From positions 248,001 through 312,000 of the forward strand of contig NZ_CAJNBK010000001.1 of NCBI RefSeq assembly GCF_905220975.1: DNA of 64,000 nucleotides. Direction: 5' to 3'. A program made the translations under genes and the position numbers. Positions 45,721-57,005 of this stretch are shown piece after piece. A model generated the notes under the pieces. The model did no database searches, was not told where the DNA came from, and saw only the letters and a program-made list of their open reading frames with translations. The stretch comes from Paraburkholderia haematera. Its GTDB lineage: Bacteria; Pseudomonadota; Gammaproteobacteria; Burkholderiales; Burkholderiaceae. The number at the start of each line of letters is the position of its first letter. Position 1 is the first letter of the stretch.

Positions 45721-48087
45721 ATGCCGCCTAGACAGCTTTCCCAAACGACTCCCTCTTGTGCCGTAGTGCCGCGCAAAAGGCGGCTCGTCGCGGCGTTGAT
45801 CGCCGTTCCGGGCCTGATGCCCGCGCTTGCGCACGCCCAGCTGGTGGGGGATGCCGCGCAGCCGCAACCTATCGACGCGCCCTGGGGCATGCAGCTCGCC
45901 CCGCAGCTCGAAGAACATCCGTTGCAGTCAGGCCAGAAGCCGGCCACGTTCGTACTCGGCGACACGACGAACGGGACCACCGACCAGGATATGGCCGCGA
46001 AAGGCTCGGCCGAGGTGCGGCGCAATACCTTCGTGATCAAGGCCGACGCGCTGCACTACGATCAGGACACGGACATGGCCGACGCCTATGGCCGGGTTCA
46101 CCTGAACAACAACGGCGCGACGTTCGCCGGGCCGGAAGCGCATATGCGGGTGGACTCGAGCGAGGGCTTCATGTCCGCGCCGAAGTATCACTTCAACGTG
46201 ACGGGCGGCTCGGGCAGCGCGGAGCGCGTCGACCTGCTCGACAACGAGCGCTCGGTGTTCACGAAGGGTACGTACACGGCGTGCTCGTGTACCGACAACC
46301 CGGCCTGGTACATCAAGGGCAGCGAGTTCGATTTCGACACCGGCGCGGACGAAGGCGTTGCGTACAACAGCGTGCTGTTCTTCCAGGGCCTGCCGGTATT
46401 CGCTTCGCCGTGGCTGTCGTTCCCGCTGTCGGGCGATCGCCGCAGCGGCATTCTGCCGCCTACGTTCTCGCTGAGTTCGTCGAACGGCTTCGAACTGTCG
46501 GTGCCGTACTACTTCAATATCGCGCCGAATCGCGATCTGACGGTCACACCGCGTCTGATCTCGAAGCGCGGCGTGCAGTTGCAGTCGACCTTCCGTTATC
46601 TGTCGCCGACGTATTCGGGCTCGATCACCGGTGAATTCCTGCCGAATGACCACCTGACCCATACGAACCGTTACGCGCTGTACATCCAGCACAACCAGAA
46701 CTTCGGCAACGGGTTCGGCGGTTACATCTACTACAACAAGGTTTCGGACAATACGTATCCGGAAGACCTGTCGTCGTCGGTCAATCAGTTCATGAACGGC
46801 ACCCAGCTCCTGTATCAACAGGAAGCCGGGTTGACCTATAACAACGGCCCGTGGTCGGTGCTCGCCCGCGAGCAGCACTGGCAGACGCTGCAGCCTTCCA
46901 CGGCGCCGTATGGCCGCGAGCCGCAGTTGAACGTGAAGTACGCGAAGTACAACGTCGGCGGTTTCGACTACGGCGCGGAAGCCGACTACACGAATTTCCG
47001 CATCACCACCGGGGACCTGACCCAAGGTCAGCGGGTGATGTTCAACCCGTACCTGTCGTATTCGGTGGTCGGGCCGGGCTATTTCGTCACGCCGAAGGTG
47101 CAGTGGCACTTTGCGTCGTACAACCTGAACAATATCAGCTCGGACGTACCGGTCGGCACGCCGAAGAGTTTCACCGAATCGATCCCGACGCTCAGCTTCG
47201 ACACCGGGCTGATTTTCGACCGATCGGTGCGAATCTTCGGTGAGGATTACATCCAGACGCTGGAGCCGCGGCTTTACTACGTCTATACGCCGTACCGCAA
47301 CCAGGAGTCCGCGCCGCTGTTCGACACGGCCGACTCCGACTTCGGACTGGCGGAAATCTTCACGCCGAACACGTTCGTCGGCAACGACCGGATTGCCGAC
47401 GCGAACCGTCTGACCGCCGCGATCACCACGCGCTTCATCAACCCGGCCACGGGCGACGAACGCGCACGCTTCGTGATCGCGCAGCAGTACTACTTCCAGG
47501 ATCAGCGCGTCACGCTGCTGCCTACGCAGACCAGCACGCAAGCTACGCATTCGGACCTGATCGTGGGCGCGTCGCTCAAGCTCGGCGCCGGTTTCGCGTC
47601 GGAAACGGCGTTCCAATATAATGCCGACAGCAACCAGTTGACGAAGACGAGCGTCGGCTTCGGGTTCAGTCCGGCCACCGGCAAGGTGATCAATGTCGCG
47701 TATCGCTATACCCGCGCGAACACCACGCTGGACAACCAGCCGATCAACCAGGTGCTGATTTCGGGGCAGTGGCCGCTGGCGCACCGAGTGTACGGGGTGG
47801 GCCGTTTCAATTACGACCTGGGCGGGCATCGGATCGTCGACGGTCTGGTCGGCCTGCAATACGACGCGGACTGCTGGACGCTCGGCGTCGGGCTTCAGCG
47901 CTACGCGAACGGTGTGAACACGTCGTCGCAGCAGCAGTCGAGCACGCGGTTTCTCGCGCAGTTGACGTTCAAGGGCTTGTCGAGCGTCGACAACGGGCTG
48001 ATTTCCGCATTCCGCTCCAGCGTGGCCGGCTATACGCCATTGCCGCCGCCGCCGCCGCCGGAAGCGCGTTTCACCAATTACGAATGA
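45721..48087 (+). CDS. lptD: LPS-assembly protein LptD
   Basis: LptD is the outer-membrane barrel that with LptE inserts LPS. The 788-residue product has a signal sequence (about residues 20-40, [18 protein letters not shown]), an N-terminal OstA/LptA-like domain (about 95-220, ending [15 protein letters not shown]) and a large C-terminal beta barrel. Cys pairs in CSC and DADCW fit the disulfides known for LptD. The barrel carries the family's [20 protein letters not shown] segment. The next gene, surA, encodes a chaperone that helps fold LptD, and the pair lies in the usual operon. Confidence 0.95.
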   Translation: MPPRQLSQTTPSCAVVPRKRRLVAALIAVPGLMPALAHAQLVGDAAQPQPIDAPWGMQLAPQLEEHPLQSGQKPATFVLGDTTNGTTDQDMAAKGSAEVRRNTFVIKADALHYDQDTDMADAYGRVHLNNNGATFAGPEAHMRVDSSEGFMSAPKYHFNVTGGSGSAERVDLLDNERSVFTKGTYTACSCTDNPAWYIKGSEFDFDTGADEGVAYNSVLFFQGLPVFASPWLSFPLSGDRRSGILPPTFSLSSSNGFELSVPYYFNIAPNRDLTVTPRLISKRGVQLQSTFRYLSPTYSGSITGEFLPNDHLTHTNRYALYIQHNQNFGNGFGGYIYYNKVSDNTYPEDLSSSVNQFMNGTQLLYQQEAGLTYNNGPWSVLAREQHWQTLQPSTAPYGREPQLNVKYAKYNVGGFDYGAEADYTNFRITTGDLTQGQRVMFNPYLSYSVVGPGYFVTPKVQWHFASYNLNNISSDVPVGTPKSFTESIPTLSFDTGLIFDRSVRIFGEDYIQTLEPRLYYVYTPYRNQESAPLFDTADSDFGLAEIFTPNTFVGNDRIADANRLTAAITTRFINPATGDERARFVIAQQYYFQDQRVTLLPTQTSTQATHSDLIVGASLKLGAGFASETAFQYNADSNQLTKTSVGFGFSPATGKVINVAYRYTRANTTLDNQPINQVLISGQWPLAHRVYGVGRFNYDLGGHRIVDGLVGLQYDADCWTLGVGLQRYANGVNTSSQQQSSTRFLAQLTFKGLSSVDNGLISAFRSSVAGYTPLPPPPPPEARFTNYE

Positions 48088-48154
48088 CGCTTGCCCGATC
48101 ATTTATAGAATGCGAAAAGACGGGCCAGGCGCGCCCGACATCATTGGAGTATCT

Positions 48155-49519
48155 GTGGCAATCATGAAAAAGCTTCGCTTGGCAACGCTTGCGGCCGGTC
48201 TTGCCGCCGCGGCGTCTTTCCTGTCGGTCGCGCCGGTTCAGGCGCAGGCGCTGTCGTCCGCCCGTAGCGGCCAGACGGTCGACACCATCGCCGCAGTAGT
48301 CAACAACGGTGTCATCACGCGGCGCGAGCTCGACGAGCGCATCGGCCTGATCACCCACCGGCTGAACCAGCAGAACGCACCGGTCCCGCCGATGGACCAG
48401 TTGCGCCAGCAGGTGCTCAACCAGATGGTGCTGGAACGCATCCAGTTGCAGAAGGCGAAAGAAGACGGCATCAACATCGACGACGCCGCCGTGCAAAAAA
48501 CCCTCGAGCGGCTCGCGCAGGCGAACAACATGTCGCTCGATATGTACCGCTCGCGTATCGAGGCGCAAGGCGTGCCCTGGACCACCTTCACGAGCGACGC
48601 GCGCACCGAGCTCACGCTCTCGCGTCTGCGTGAGAAGGAAGTGGACAGCAAGGTCACGGTGTCGGACGCCGAGGTCGCGAACTATATCGCCAGCCAGCGC
48701 GGCCCGAACTCCGGCCTGACGAGCGATCTGCATCTTCAGCACATCTTCGTGAAGGCGCCGCTGAACGCCTCGGAAACCGACATCGAAGCCGCGCAGCAAA
48801 AGGCTCAGGCCCTGCTGACCGAAGCCAAGGGCGGCGCCAACTTCGAAAAGCTGGCGAAGTCGAATTCGCAAGCGGCGGATGCGTCGAAAGGCGGCGATAC
48901 GGGTTTCGTGCCGCCGTCCAAACTGCCGCCTGAATTCGTCAAGGCCGTCTCGACGCTGCGCCCGGGTCAGGTCAATCCGGATCTGATCCGCACCAACGAC
49001 GGCTTCGAAATCGTGCGCCTCGTCGATCGTCGCGCCGGCCAGGGTACCAGCTCCGACGCACCGAAGCTTGTGCAGACACACGTTCGCCACATTCTGCTGC
49101 GCGTCGGCGACGGCATGTCCGAGCCGCAAGCGCGTCAAAAGCTGCTCGAAATCAAGAACCAGATCGCCGCGGGCGGCGACTTCGCGAAGTTCGCCCACAC
49201 CTACTCGCAAGACGGTTCGTCGTCGCAAGGTGGCGACCTCGGCTGGATCAGCCCGGGCGAGACGGTGCCGGAATTCGAGCGCGCCATGAACAGCCTGCAG
49301 GACGGTCAGATCAGCGACCCGGTGCGCAGCGAATACGGCTATCACCTGATTCAGGTGCTGGGCCGCCGCGAATCGGAAGGCTCGGTTTCGCAGCAGATGG
49401 ATCTGGCGCGTCAGGCAATCGGTCAGCGCAAGGCAGAGCAGGCCTACGCAGACTGGCTGCGCGAATTGCGCGACACCGCCTACGTGGAAGTGAAGCCGAC
49501 TCTGTCGAGCACGCAATAA
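48155..49519 (+). CDS. surA: Periplasmic chaperone / peptidyl-prolyl isomerase SurA
   Basis: SurA escorts outer-membrane proteins through the periplasm. The 454-residue protein has a signal peptide ([28 protein letters not shown]), the SurA N-domain (to about residue 175), two parvulin domains (about 180-280 and 295-395, the second with [14 protein letters not shown]) and a short C-terminal helix. A GTG at 48155 lies 5 nt after TGGAG (48145-48149) and is preferred. The ATG at 48164 (MKKLRL) is 14 nt away and remains possible. It follows lptD by 67 bp. Confidence 0.93.
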   Translation: MAIMKKLRLATLAAGLAAAASFLSVAPVQAQALSSARSGQTVDTIAAVVNNGVITRRELDERIGLITHRLNQQNAPVPPMDQLRQQVLNQMVLERIQLQKAKEDGINIDDAAVQKTLERLAQANNMSLDMYRSRIEAQGVPWTTFTSDARTELTLSRLREKEVDSKVTVSDAEVANYIASQRGPNSGLTSDLHLQHIFVKAPLNASETDIEAAQQKAQALLTEAKGGANFEKLAKSNSQAADASKGGDTGFVPPSKLPPEFVKAVSTLRPGQVNPDLIRTNDGFEIVRLVDRRAGQGTSSDAPKLVQTHVRHILLRVGDGMSEPQARQKLLEIKNQIAAGGDFAKFAHTYSQDGSSSQGGDLGWISPGETVPEFERAMNSLQDGQISDPVRSEYGYHLIQVLGRRESEGSVSQQMDLARQAIGQRKAEQAYADWLRELRDTAYVEVKPTLSSTQ

Positions 49520-49523
49520 CATC

Positions 49524-50534
49524 ATGACATCCGCCGCGCAGTCCACCAGCCTTCCGTTGCAGATCGCGATCACGACCGGCGAGCCTGCCGGCGTCGGTCC
49601 CGAGCTGACCGCGCAGGCGCTGGCGGGCGCGGCGGCGCATTGGCCGGGCGCACAGTTCACCGTGCTGGGCGATGCGGATCTGCTGGCTGAACGCGCGCGT
49701 GCGGTCGGCGTCGATTGGGCTCTGCTGGTGGCGGGCGGCAAGCGTGTGCGGGTGCAGCATCGGCGGCTCGGCGCGCCCTCGCTGGCCGGCAAGCTTGACG
49801 CCGCCAACGGCCGCTACGTGCTCGATCTGCTCGACAGCGCGATCGACGGCGCCGTGGCCGGCACGTTCGACGCGATCGTCACCGCGCCGCTGCAAAAAAG
49901 CACCATCAACGACGCCGGTGTGCCGTTCACCGGCCACACGGAATATCTGGCCGAGCGCACGCACACGCCGCGCGTGGTGATGATGCTGGCCGGCACCGGC
50001 AAGCGCCCGTTGCGCGTCGCGCTCGCTACCACGCATCTGCCGCTCAAAGACGTCTCCGCCGCGCTGACGATCGAAGGTATCGTCGAGACGTTGCGCATCA
50101 TCGATCACGATCTGCGCCACCACTTTGGTTTGCCCGCGCCGCGCATCCTCGTGACGGGTTTGAATCCGCATGCGGGTGAAAACGGTTATCTGGGCCGCGA
50201 GGAAATCGAGGTGATTGCTCCCGCACTGAAGCTTGCGAACGAGCAAGGCATCGACGCGCCTGGCCCCTATCCGGCGGACACATTGTTCCAGCCGCGTTAT
50301 CTGGAACAGGCCGACTGCGTGCTGGCGATGTTCCACGATCAGGGTCTGCCGGTGTTGAAGTACGCAACGTTTGGCGAAGGCATCAACATCACGCTCGGCT
50401 TGCCGATCATCCGCACCTCGGTCGATCACGGCACCGCGCTCGATCTGGCCGGTACCGGCCGTGCCGACGCGGGAAGTCTGATCGCCGCGATCGATACGGC
50501 GGTTTCAATGGCGCAGCACCGCCGCGCGGGCTGA
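49524..50534 (+). CDS. pdxA: 4-hydroxythreonine-4-phosphate dehydrogenase PdxA
   Basis: PdxA oxidises 4-phosphohydroxy-L-threonine in the DXP-dependent vitamin B6 route. The 336-residue protein shows [13 protein letters not shown] at the start and the metal-binding His residues in [29 protein letters not shown] and [11 protein letters not shown]. The ATG at 49524 is 4 bp after the surA stop. The order surA-pdxA-rsmA is conserved with E. coli. Confidence 0.95.
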   Translation: MTSAAQSTSLPLQIAITTGEPAGVGPELTAQALAGAAAHWPGAQFTVLGDADLLAERARAVGVDWALLVAGGKRVRVQHRRLGAPSLAGKLDAANGRYVLDLLDSAIDGAVAGTFDAIVTAPLQKSTINDAGVPFTGHTEYLAERTHTPRVVMMLAGTGKRPLRVALATTHLPLKDVSAALTIEGIVETLRIIDHDLRHHFGLPAPRILVTGLNPHAGENGYLGREEIEVIAPALKLANEQGIDAPGPYPADTLFQPRYLEQADCVLAMFHDQGLPVLKYATFGEGINITLGLPIIRTSVDHGTALDLAGTGRADAGSLIAAIDTAVSMAQHRRAG

Positions 50535-50663
50535 TCCAGCAGTCGGGAGGCGGGCGCGTACGCGCTTTTTGCTGCTTGCCGTTATGCGTTCGTTGCGCGT
50601 GTTCCTGGTTTGCTCCCAGGTTGCTCCTATTCTTAAGCAGTTCTCTTTCAAAGCGTTTCTTCG

Positions 50664-51530
50664 ATGTCCACCAGCAGACAGCAACAGGGCCGGCACCAGG
50701 GCCATATCGCGCGCAAGCGTTTCGGGCAGAATTTTCTGGTCGATATGGGCGTGATCGATTCGATCGTCGACGTGATCCGGCCGCAGCGCGGCGAGCGCAT
50801 GGTCGAGATCGGGCCAGGGCTTGGCGCGCTCACCGAACCGCTGATCGAGCGTCTGGCGACGCCCGAAGCGCCGTTGCACGCGGTTGAACTGGATCGCGAT
50901 CTGATTGGCCGTCTCAAGACAAAATTCGGCGACCTGCTCGAGCTGCATGCGGGCGATGCGCTCGCGTTCGACTTCGGCACGCTGGCGGCACCGGGTGAGA
51001 AAGCCTCGCTGCGCATTGTCGGCAATCTGCCGTACAACATTTCGAGCCCGCTGCTGTTTCACCTGACCACGTTCGCGCATCGCGTGATCGACCAGCATTT
51101 CATGCTGCAGAACGAAGTGGTCGATCGCATGGTGGCGGAGCCGGGCACCAAGGCGTTCAGCCGCCTGTCGGTGATGCTGCAATACCGCTACGTGATCGAC
51201 AAGCAACTCGACGTGCCGCCCGAAGCATTCAATCCGCCGCCGAAGGTCGATTCGGCGATCGTGCGGATGATCCCGTACGAGCTGCATGAATTGCCGGCTG
51301 TGGACGAGCGCGTGCTCGGCGAGGTGGTCACGGCGGCCTTCTCGCAACGGCGCAAGATGCTGCGCAATACGTTAGCTGCGTTCCGCGACGCGGTGGATTT
51401 CGAGGCGCTGGGCTTCGATCTGCAACGCCGCGCCGAAGATGTGCCGGTGGCCGAATATGTGCGTGTGGCGCAGATCGTGGCGGCTTCGCCGACGCGTGGC
51501 GCGGCAGCCGCCGGGACCGCCGACGCCTGA
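50664..51530 (+). CDS. rsmA: 16S rRNA dimethyladenosine methyltransferase RsmA (KsgA)
   Basis: RsmA dimethylates A1518 and A1519 (E. coli numbering) of 16S rRNA during 30S maturation. The 288-residue protein has [10 protein letters not shown] near 19, SAM motif [16 protein letters not shown] and the N-L-P-Y catalytic motif [12 protein letters not shown]. The ATG is at 50664, 129 bp after pdxA. A Thr/Ala/Arg-rich tail ([12 protein letters not shown]) is not part of the fold. Also called ksgA. Confidence 0.96.
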   Translation: MSTSRQQQGRHQGHIARKRFGQNFLVDMGVIDSIVDVIRPQRGERMVEIGPGLGALTEPLIERLATPEAPLHAVELDRDLIGRLKTKFGDLLELHAGDALAFDFGTLAAPGEKASLRIVGNLPYNISSPLLFHLTTFAHRVIDQHFMLQNEVVDRMVAEPGTKAFSRLSVMLQYRYVIDKQLDVPPEAFNPPPKVDSAIVRMIPYELHELPAVDERVLGEVVTAAFSQRRKMLRNTLAAFRDAVDFEALGFDLQRRAEDVPVAEYVRVAQIVAASPTRGAAAAGTADA

Positions 51531-51596
51531 GTTGCACCGCGCGGTCTTAAAGACAGCGCGCTGTGTCCTGCAGCGCGTCTGAAAACACCCCGCTCC

Positions 51597-52544
51597 TTAA
51601 GAAGCAGCCCGGCGTTTCGCCGGCGCATTGACCAGCGCAATGCCGGTCAGCACCAGCGCCGCTGCCATCAGAAAGCGCAGGTTGAACGATTCGCCGAGCA
51701 ACAAGACGCCGAAGGTCACGCCGAACAACGGCGTCAGGAACGAGAACACCGACAGGCGCGACGCGATGTAACGCGTCAACAGCCAGAACCACACCAGATA
51801 GCTGACGAACGCCACGATCACCGCCTGATACGCGAGGCTCATCACCGCGAGTGGCGTGACGATGTCCACGCGCGCCTGGCCGAGCCCCAGCGCGAGGGCG
51901 AGCAGGACCACCGCCGACACGGTCAATTGATAGAACAGCGTCTTGCTGGCGCTCGACTGGGCGAGGCGCGTGGCACGCACCACCACCGTGGTCGCCGCCC
52001 ACGCGATGCCGGCCAGCACGCCGAGCGCGTCGCCGGCGACGCCCTTCAGGGTCGAGCCCTGCGCCCCATGACCATGCAGGAAGCCGTCCGCGAACGCCAG
52101 CGCCATACCCGCAAACGCCACCAGGATGCCGAGCCATTGAATGCGCCGCAACCGCTCGCCGTCGACGAACCAGTGCAGCCCGAGCGCCGTAAAGCACGGC
52201 GCGGTGTACAGAAAGACCGCCATACGCGAGGCGCTGGTCAGCGTCAGGCCGAGGAAAATGCACACAAATTCCCCCGCGAACAGCACGCCCGCGAGCAAGC
52301 CGGCGCCTAACGTGCCGTCGTCGCGAAAGAGCGGGGTGCCGCGCGAGCGCGCCCAGCCCCAAACCAGCACGGCCGCGATCGCCGAGCGCAAGCCTGCCTG
52401 GAAGACCGGTGGGAGTGCCGCGTTGGTGCTCTTGATCGCGACTTGCTGCAGTCCCCAGATCGCGCACAAGCCGATCATCAGGAGGATGGCGAAGCTATCC
52501 GGGGTGCGGCGCGCGGGCAGGGCGGTGGTGCTCATGGGTTTCAT
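51597..52544 (-). CDS. EamA/DMT-superfamily permease
   Basis: The 315-residue protein has about ten hydrophobic helices in two EamA repeats. The first has IGLCAIWGLQQVAIK and FQAGLRSAIAAVLVWGW; the second has LLALALGLGQARVDI and PLFGVTFGVLLLGESFNLRF. Such proteins export or import metabolites such as amino acids or their analogues; substrate unknown. Three ATGs are in frame (52565, 52544, 52535), and 52544 is taken. It stands alone on the minus strand between rsmA and the porin gene. Confidence 0.87.
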   Translation of the reverse strand: MKPMSTTALPARRTPDSFAILLMIGLCAIWGLQQVAIKSTNAALPPVFQAGLRSAIAAVLVWGWARSRGTPLFRDDGTLGAGLLAGVLFAGEFVCIFLGLTLTSASRMAVFLYTAPCFTALGLHWFVDGERLRRIQWLGILVAFAGMALAFADGFLHGHGAQGSTLKGVAGDALGVLAGIAWAATTVVVRATRLAQSSASKTLFYQLTVSAVVLLALALGLGQARVDIVTPLAVMSLAYQAVIVAFVSYLVWFWLLTRYIASRLSVFSFLTPLFGVTFGVLLLGESFNLRFLMAAALVLTGIALVNAPAKRRAAS

Positions 52545-52889
52545 GGAGTGGCGATGACAGGTCATACGATATCAAAACCGTCCGCTCCGCCATTCGATGA
52601 CCCCACCGCCTACGCGTGCTTCTTACAAGCTGCAAGCCCTTAGATGACAGAACAACACTTAAGTCAGTCTATTTTCTAACTGCCCCGGTTTCGCGCTAAG
52701 GTTCACTCACGCGCATTTCGTCAGCTTATTCAACGAACCTGTATGGGCCGTCATGCCAGGTTCCCCGCCGGACCCGGCTCCCTGCCTGTCGATTTGCGTG
52801 GCCGCCAATGCGCAATGTGCCGGTACTTTGCGTCAGGCGTGGCGGTGTCGAATATCCGTGAAAAGCGGAAACCTGTATGAGGAGACGAA
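52545..52889. other. Intergenic region between DMT permease and porin genes
   Basis: About 345 bp with no gene. It must hold both divergent promoters; several A/T-rich stretches (for example around 52640-52680) occur, but no pair of -35 and -10 boxes stands out. A clear SD, GAGGAGAC, precedes the porin ATG. Confidence 0.5.
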
Positions 52890-53999
52890 ATGAAGAACGT
52901 AAGCAGGTGGGCCATGGCCGCCTTGCCCGCAGCGCTGGCATGCCAGATGGCCCATGCGCAATCGAGCGTGACGCTCTACGGCGTAATCGACGAGAGTGTG
53001 CGGTATCTGACCCACGCAAACAAGGCGGGCGATTCGTCGATTGGGCTCGGTAACGGCGGCATGACGGAGAGCCGCTGGGGTATAAGGGGCGTCGAGGATC
53101 TGGGCGGCGGCTGGTCAACGTTCTTCAAACTCGAAAACCGGTTCTACATGAATACCGGCCAAAGCGATCCCACCTTGCCGTTCTTCAATGAAGCGCAAGT
53201 AGGCGTGCGCTCGGATTCCTATGGCCAGGTGATCTTTGGCCGTCAGTACAACGTGATGATCGAGGGCATTACTATCGGTGGCTACGGCAGCAATATCTGG
53301 ATTCCGTACGATTTCAGCTTCCAGCCGGAAGTGACAATGACGGGCGGTATCTGGACCAGCAACCAGGTGCAGTATCAGGCGAAATATAACGGTTTCCATT
53401 TAGCCGCCGGTTATGCATTTGGCGGCAACGCGGGCAACTCGTACGGCAGCCAGGTCGGCGTGGCTGCCGCTTACGCGCCGGGCGGCCCGTTCACCTTCGG
53501 CGGCGCGTATCAGGAGTCGAAAGATTCGGTCAATGGCGCAGCCGCGAAAGCGTGGACCTTCGGCGGGTCATACACCTGGAATTTCACGCGGTTCTCGGTC
53601 GGCTATATCGTCGATCAGAACGACGCCGGCTTTTCGAATTTCGCCAACGGGCCGTTCACCGCGCCCGCATTGGCCGCGCTCAAGTACACCGACTTTTCGC
53701 GGCGTCGCATGATCATGGGCGGCATCATGCAGCAGGTCGGCACCACGTGGCACTTCGCGGCGAACGTCTGGCGCACGCTGCAGGACGGCAAGACCGCCGC
53801 GCAGGACGGTTCGGCATGGCAATACCAACTGGTCGCCGACTACAACCTGTCGAGGCGTACCGATATCTATCTGGAAGGCGATTACGCGCTATACCGGGGC
53901 GATCTGATCGGCGCGCAATTGCAGGGTGTCAACGGGATCGGGCTTGCGCAGAAGGGTAGCCAGATCGGCCTGATGGCCGGCGTGCGGCATCAATTCTGA
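52890..53999 (+). CDS. Gram-negative porin (Burkholderia/Neisseria 16-strand type)
   Basis: The 369-residue protein has a signal peptide (about residues 1-23, ending CQMAHAQ) and the porin opening SSVTLYGVIDESVRYL. Typical segments follow: SRWGIRGVEDLGGGWSTFFKLENRF, the loop-3 region and a C-terminal aromatic end (GVRHQF). It forms a trimeric outer-membrane pore for small solutes. SD GAGGAG (52879-52884) is well placed. Confidence 0.92.
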   Translation: MKNVSRWAMAALPAALACQMAHAQSSVTLYGVIDESVRYLTHANKAGDSSIGLGNGGMTESRWGIRGVEDLGGGWSTFFKLENRFYMNTGQSDPTLPFFNEAQVGVRSDSYGQVIFGRQYNVMIEGITIGGYGSNIWIPYDFSFQPEVTMTGGIWTSNQVQYQAKYNGFHLAAGYAFGGNAGNSYGSQVGVAAAYAPGGPFTFGGAYQESKDSVNGAAAKAWTFGGSYTWNFTRFSVGYIVDQNDAGFSNFANGPFTAPALAALKYTDFSRRRMIMGGIMQQVGTTWHFAANVWRTLQDGKTAAQDGSAWQYQLVADYNLSRRTDIYLEGDYALYRGDLIGAQLQGVNGIGLAQKGSQIGLMAGVRHQF

Positions 54000-54008
54000 G
54001 CTGGGCAC

Positions 54009-57005
54009 TTACCAGCTCCACCGCGCACCCAGATTGCCTTCCACCGTGCTGCGGTGTTCGCCGTTCACGTTCATGGTGTAACTCGCCGTGGCGAACACGC
54101 TGCCGCGAGCACTCAAATGCGCGACCATGCCGATGCCGAACTGGGCGGCCGTGGCGGCGACATCGGTAGGAATCACGGTCGTGCCGGCGAAGGTCGCGCT
54201 ATCGGTACCATTGAAATAGCGCCACAGATTCGCGCGCAGATACGGTTGCCACTGCGCGCCCGCACCTTCGAAGCTGCCTTGCAGGCGGACGCCGAGCCGG
54301 CCCACCAGGCTGTTTGCCGCGTGAAACGATACGGTCGAAATGCCGTCGTTGAGATCGTTGATCGATGCGTGCTGCCAGATCAGTTGTGCTTGTGGTTCGA
54401 GACTGAGATCGGCGCGCAGTGGAATCGGTAAGCCGGCTTCCAGCGAAGTTGTCACTGCATGCCCATGTGTGGTCGCGCCGACGCCCTGATTCGACGATGG
54501 ATCGAGCGTGAGCGAACTGCCCATCGCGACCGCATCGGTGTACCAGCCGCCCGGACCGATGTGCGTCCAATAAAGGCCCGCGCTGTATGCATTGATCGAC
54601 AGCCGCCCGGCCGACAGATCGGGAAATCCGAGCGCGAACCCGTTCACGTCGCCTTGGGCGCGGGCAAAGCCGATGAAAAAACCATAGTGATTGCGATGGC
54701 CGTTTGCGCTGCGATCCGCGTAGATATCGTGACCCACTTGCACGCCTCCCATCGTGCCGCTGAATTCGGGGTTGGCGGCGCCGCCATTGCTTTGTGAAGC
54801 GTGCTCGCCCCAGACACGCGCCCATGCGGCGGCTAGCGGGCCGCTTTCGTTCAGCAGTCCCTGCTCGCCCTGGCGGTCATGAAAGGTGCCGATTTGCGCG
54901 ATACCCAGTTCGCGCGCGAGAACCGGGACCTCGGCATAGACGGGCACCTCCATCCGGTAGAGCGGCGTCGCGGCGGCGCCTGCGGGTGGCGGCGCAGGCA
55001 GGGGCGGTGTGCCGGGCGCCGCGATCGGCACGGCTGCGGGGTCTGGGGTTGGAGTTGGAGTTGGAGTTGGAGTTGGAGTCGGAGTCGGAGTCGGAGTCGG
55101 CGTCGGCACGGCAGCCAGACTCGAGCGCAAATACCAGTTATCCGCCGTTCCCGCGCTCACGCCGCCCTTGAACAGGTAATACGTGTAGGCGCCCACGGAC
55201 AGCGGTTTCGGCAGCGTGAATGCAGTCGCCGTCGTCGTCGCCCCGTTGCTTGCCTGCACCACGAGTATGCCGTCCGTGAGCGTGACACCCCCGGAGCCGC
55301 CGACGTTGGTGACGCCGAGCAAAGTATTGCCGGCGCCGACGCCTTGCGCGATCACCAGCTTGTCGCTCGGGGAACCGTCTCCGCCGAGCACCGTCTGCAA
55401 CAGCAAGCGACCGTTGAGCCCGGTGTAGTTGCCATCGATCACCAGCGTATTGTGTGTCGCTGTCGCACCGTTGGTCAGATCGATGGTGCCTGCATTATTG
55501 ACGTTCACGCGCTGACCCGCCACCGCCGGAGCGATTGTCGCCGTGCCGCCAAAGCCGCCCGCATACACCGTGCTGCTCGCATCGATATTCAGCGCGCCGG
55601 TCAGCGTGCCGCTGTCGCCGAGCACGAGGCCGTTGGCGTCGAGCGTCAACTGGCTGCCATTGGTGACGTTGACGGTCTCCCAGTTGACGAAGCGACCGAG
55701 GCCGCTCGCCGACGTGTGGTTGAAGTTGAGTACATCGTTGCCGGTGCCGCCGTCGAAGCTCGGCACGCCGGCGAGATTGGCGTCGGTGAGGCCGGCGAGG
55801 TTGGCCGTGTCGTCGCCTGCGCCGAGCCACACGAAGCCGGTGACGGTGCCGCCGCTCCAGTTGAACGTGTCGTTGCCGCTGTCGGTCCAGATCGCGCGGC
55901 CGTTACCGCCGGCGATGGTGCCGGTGTTGTTGATGACGGTGTCGAACGTGCCGATCACACTGATCGCCTGGCTGCCCGCGGCGGTGATCGCCCCGCTGTT
56001 GGTGATGGTCGCCGCGCCGCCGGTCAGGGCGATCGCGTTGATCGCGCCTGCAATCGTGCCGGCGTTGTTGAACGTGCCGCCGCCGTTTGCCACGATCGAG
56101 TTGGCTTGCTGGCTGACGATACTTGCGCCCGCCAGATTGTCTAGCGTGATCTTGCCAGCGAGGAACGCGCCGAGACCGTTTGGGCCATGCGCGATGATCG
56201 AGCCGGTATTCGTCACGACGCCGGGTGCCGTATCCAATGAAACCAGGCCGTGGCCATATGCACCGTAGACGTCGATGGTGCCGTGGTTTGTCAGCACGTT
56301 GCCGCCGGTGCCGCCGACGGCGTTGCCATTGGCTACCATGCCGTACGAACTGGTGCCCGTCGTGGTGATAGAGCCGTTGTTGACGAGCGTATCGTTGTTC
56401 GTCAACGCGGCCATGCCGTGAGACCCGTCGCCGCTCGTAGACAGCGTGCCGTTGTTGGTCAGCGTGCCGCCACCGGGGCTCGCGAAGTCGTGCATCGCGA
56501 CTGAGTTGTTACCGGTGGTGCGGATCACGCCAGCGGCGTCGTTGAGCATGGTCACCGCGGCAGAGCTATTGAACATGCCTTCCGATTCGACGCCGCTCGT
56601 GACGATCGTGCCGCGATTGATCAGGACGTCATGGCCGGCACCGCCGTTGGCGCCTTGTGCCGAGATGGCGTCGAAGGTGTCGCCGGCGCCGTGCAAGGTG
56701 CCGAGATTGGTGACGGTGCTGCCGTCGCGCACGAGAACGACGTTATTGCCGGTGACGTCGAGTTCGGCGCCTGCTTGCACGTTAACCGTGACGTTGGCGC
56801 TGCCGGCAACCGCGGCGACCGGCGCAGTGGACGGACTGGGGGCGCTGCTGCTGCAGGTGACGGTCTGGCCGCTAAGCGGTGCGGTGTTGTCACAGGCGGC
56901 GAACGCAGACTCGCATGGCAGAAGGAGCGCTATTCCGAGCGCGGACGAAAGAGCTTCGTACAGACGCAAACGAACAGGCACATGCCGCGAGCATGCACGA
57001 CGCAT
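54009..57005 (-). CDS. Autotransporter with Thr/Asn/Gly-rich passenger and C-terminal beta barrel
   Basis: The 998-residue protein starts with a long signal region (SSALGIALLLPCESAFAAC, about residues 20-38). A beta-helix-like passenger (about 60-640) follows, with many NTGTI, ITNSGAI and TLTNNGT repeats and a PTPTP linker (about 635-660). The C-terminal autotransporter beta domain (about 730-998) ends in ARWSW, the usual aromatic end. The barrel would move the passenger to the cell surface. The passenger could mediate adhesion or biofilm formation, but no protease or lipase motif is seen. The linker is coded by a hexanucleotide repeat. Confidence 0.9.
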   Translation of the reverse strand: MRRACSRHVPVRLRLYEALSSALGIALLLPCESAFAACDNTAPLSGQTVTCSSSAPSPSTAPVAAVAGSANVTVNVQAGAELDVTGNNVVLVRDGSTVTNLGTLHGAGDTFDAISAQGANGGAGHDVLINRGTIVTSGVESEGMFNSSAAVTMLNDAAGVIRTTGNNSVAMHDFASPGGGTLTNNGTLSTSGDGSHGMAALTNNDTLVNNGSITTTGTSSYGMVANGNAVGGTGGNVLTNHGTIDVYGAYGHGLVSLDTAPGVVTNTGSIIAHGPNGLGAFLAGKITLDNLAGASIVSQQANSIVANGGGTFNNAGTIAGAINAIALTGGAATITNSGAITAAGSQAISVIGTFDTVINNTGTIAGGNGRAIWTDSGNDTFNWSGGTVTGFVWLGAGDDTANLAGLTDANLAGVPSFDGGTGNDVLNFNHTSASGLGRFVNWETVNVTNGSQLTLDANGLVLGDSGTLTGALNIDASSTVYAGGFGGTATIAPAVAGQRVNVNNAGTIDLTNGATATHNTLVIDGNYTGLNGRLLLQTVLGGDGSPSDKLVIAQGVGAGNTLLGVTNVGGSGGVTLTDGILVVQASNGATTTATAFTLPKPLSVGAYTYYLFKGGVSAGTADNWYLRSSLAAVPTPTPTPTPTPTPTPTPTPTPDPAAVPIAAPGTPPLPAPPPAGAAATPLYRMEVPVYAEVPVLARELGIAQIGTFHDRQGEQGLLNESGPLAAAWARVWGEHASQSNGGAANPEFSGTMGGVQVGHDIYADRSANGHRNHYGFFIGFARAQGDVNGFALGFPDLSAGRLSINAYSAGLYWTHIGPGGWYTDAVAMGSSLTLDPSSNQGVGATTHGHAVTTSLEAGLPIPLRADLSLEPQAQLIWQHASINDLNDGISTVSFHAANSLVGRLGVRLQGSFEGAGAQWQPYLRANLWRYFNGTDSATFAGTTVIPTDVAATAAQFGIGMVAHLSARGSVFATASYTMNVNGEHRSTVEGNLGARWSW
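55045..55110. repeat. Hexanucleotide tandem repeat coding the Pro-Thr linker
   Basis: Eleven six-base units of GGAGTT/GGAGTC form (variants GGGGTT, GGCGTC and GGCACG at the ends) encode Pro-Thr pairs on the minus strand within the autotransporter gene. Slippage would change linker length by two residues per unit without shifting the frame. Confidence 0.9.

Noticed and set aside
45928..48102. 724-codon open frame on the minus strand
   Set aside because: It is a shadow of lptD; low complexity and no start signal.
55045..55110. CRISPR-like repeats
   Set aside because: The units are six bases with no spacers; they code for Pro-Thr pairs in an autotransporter.
54879..56144. 421-codon open frame on the plus strand
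   Set aside because: It is antisense to the autotransporter gene and includes the translated hexanucleotide repeat; no domain.
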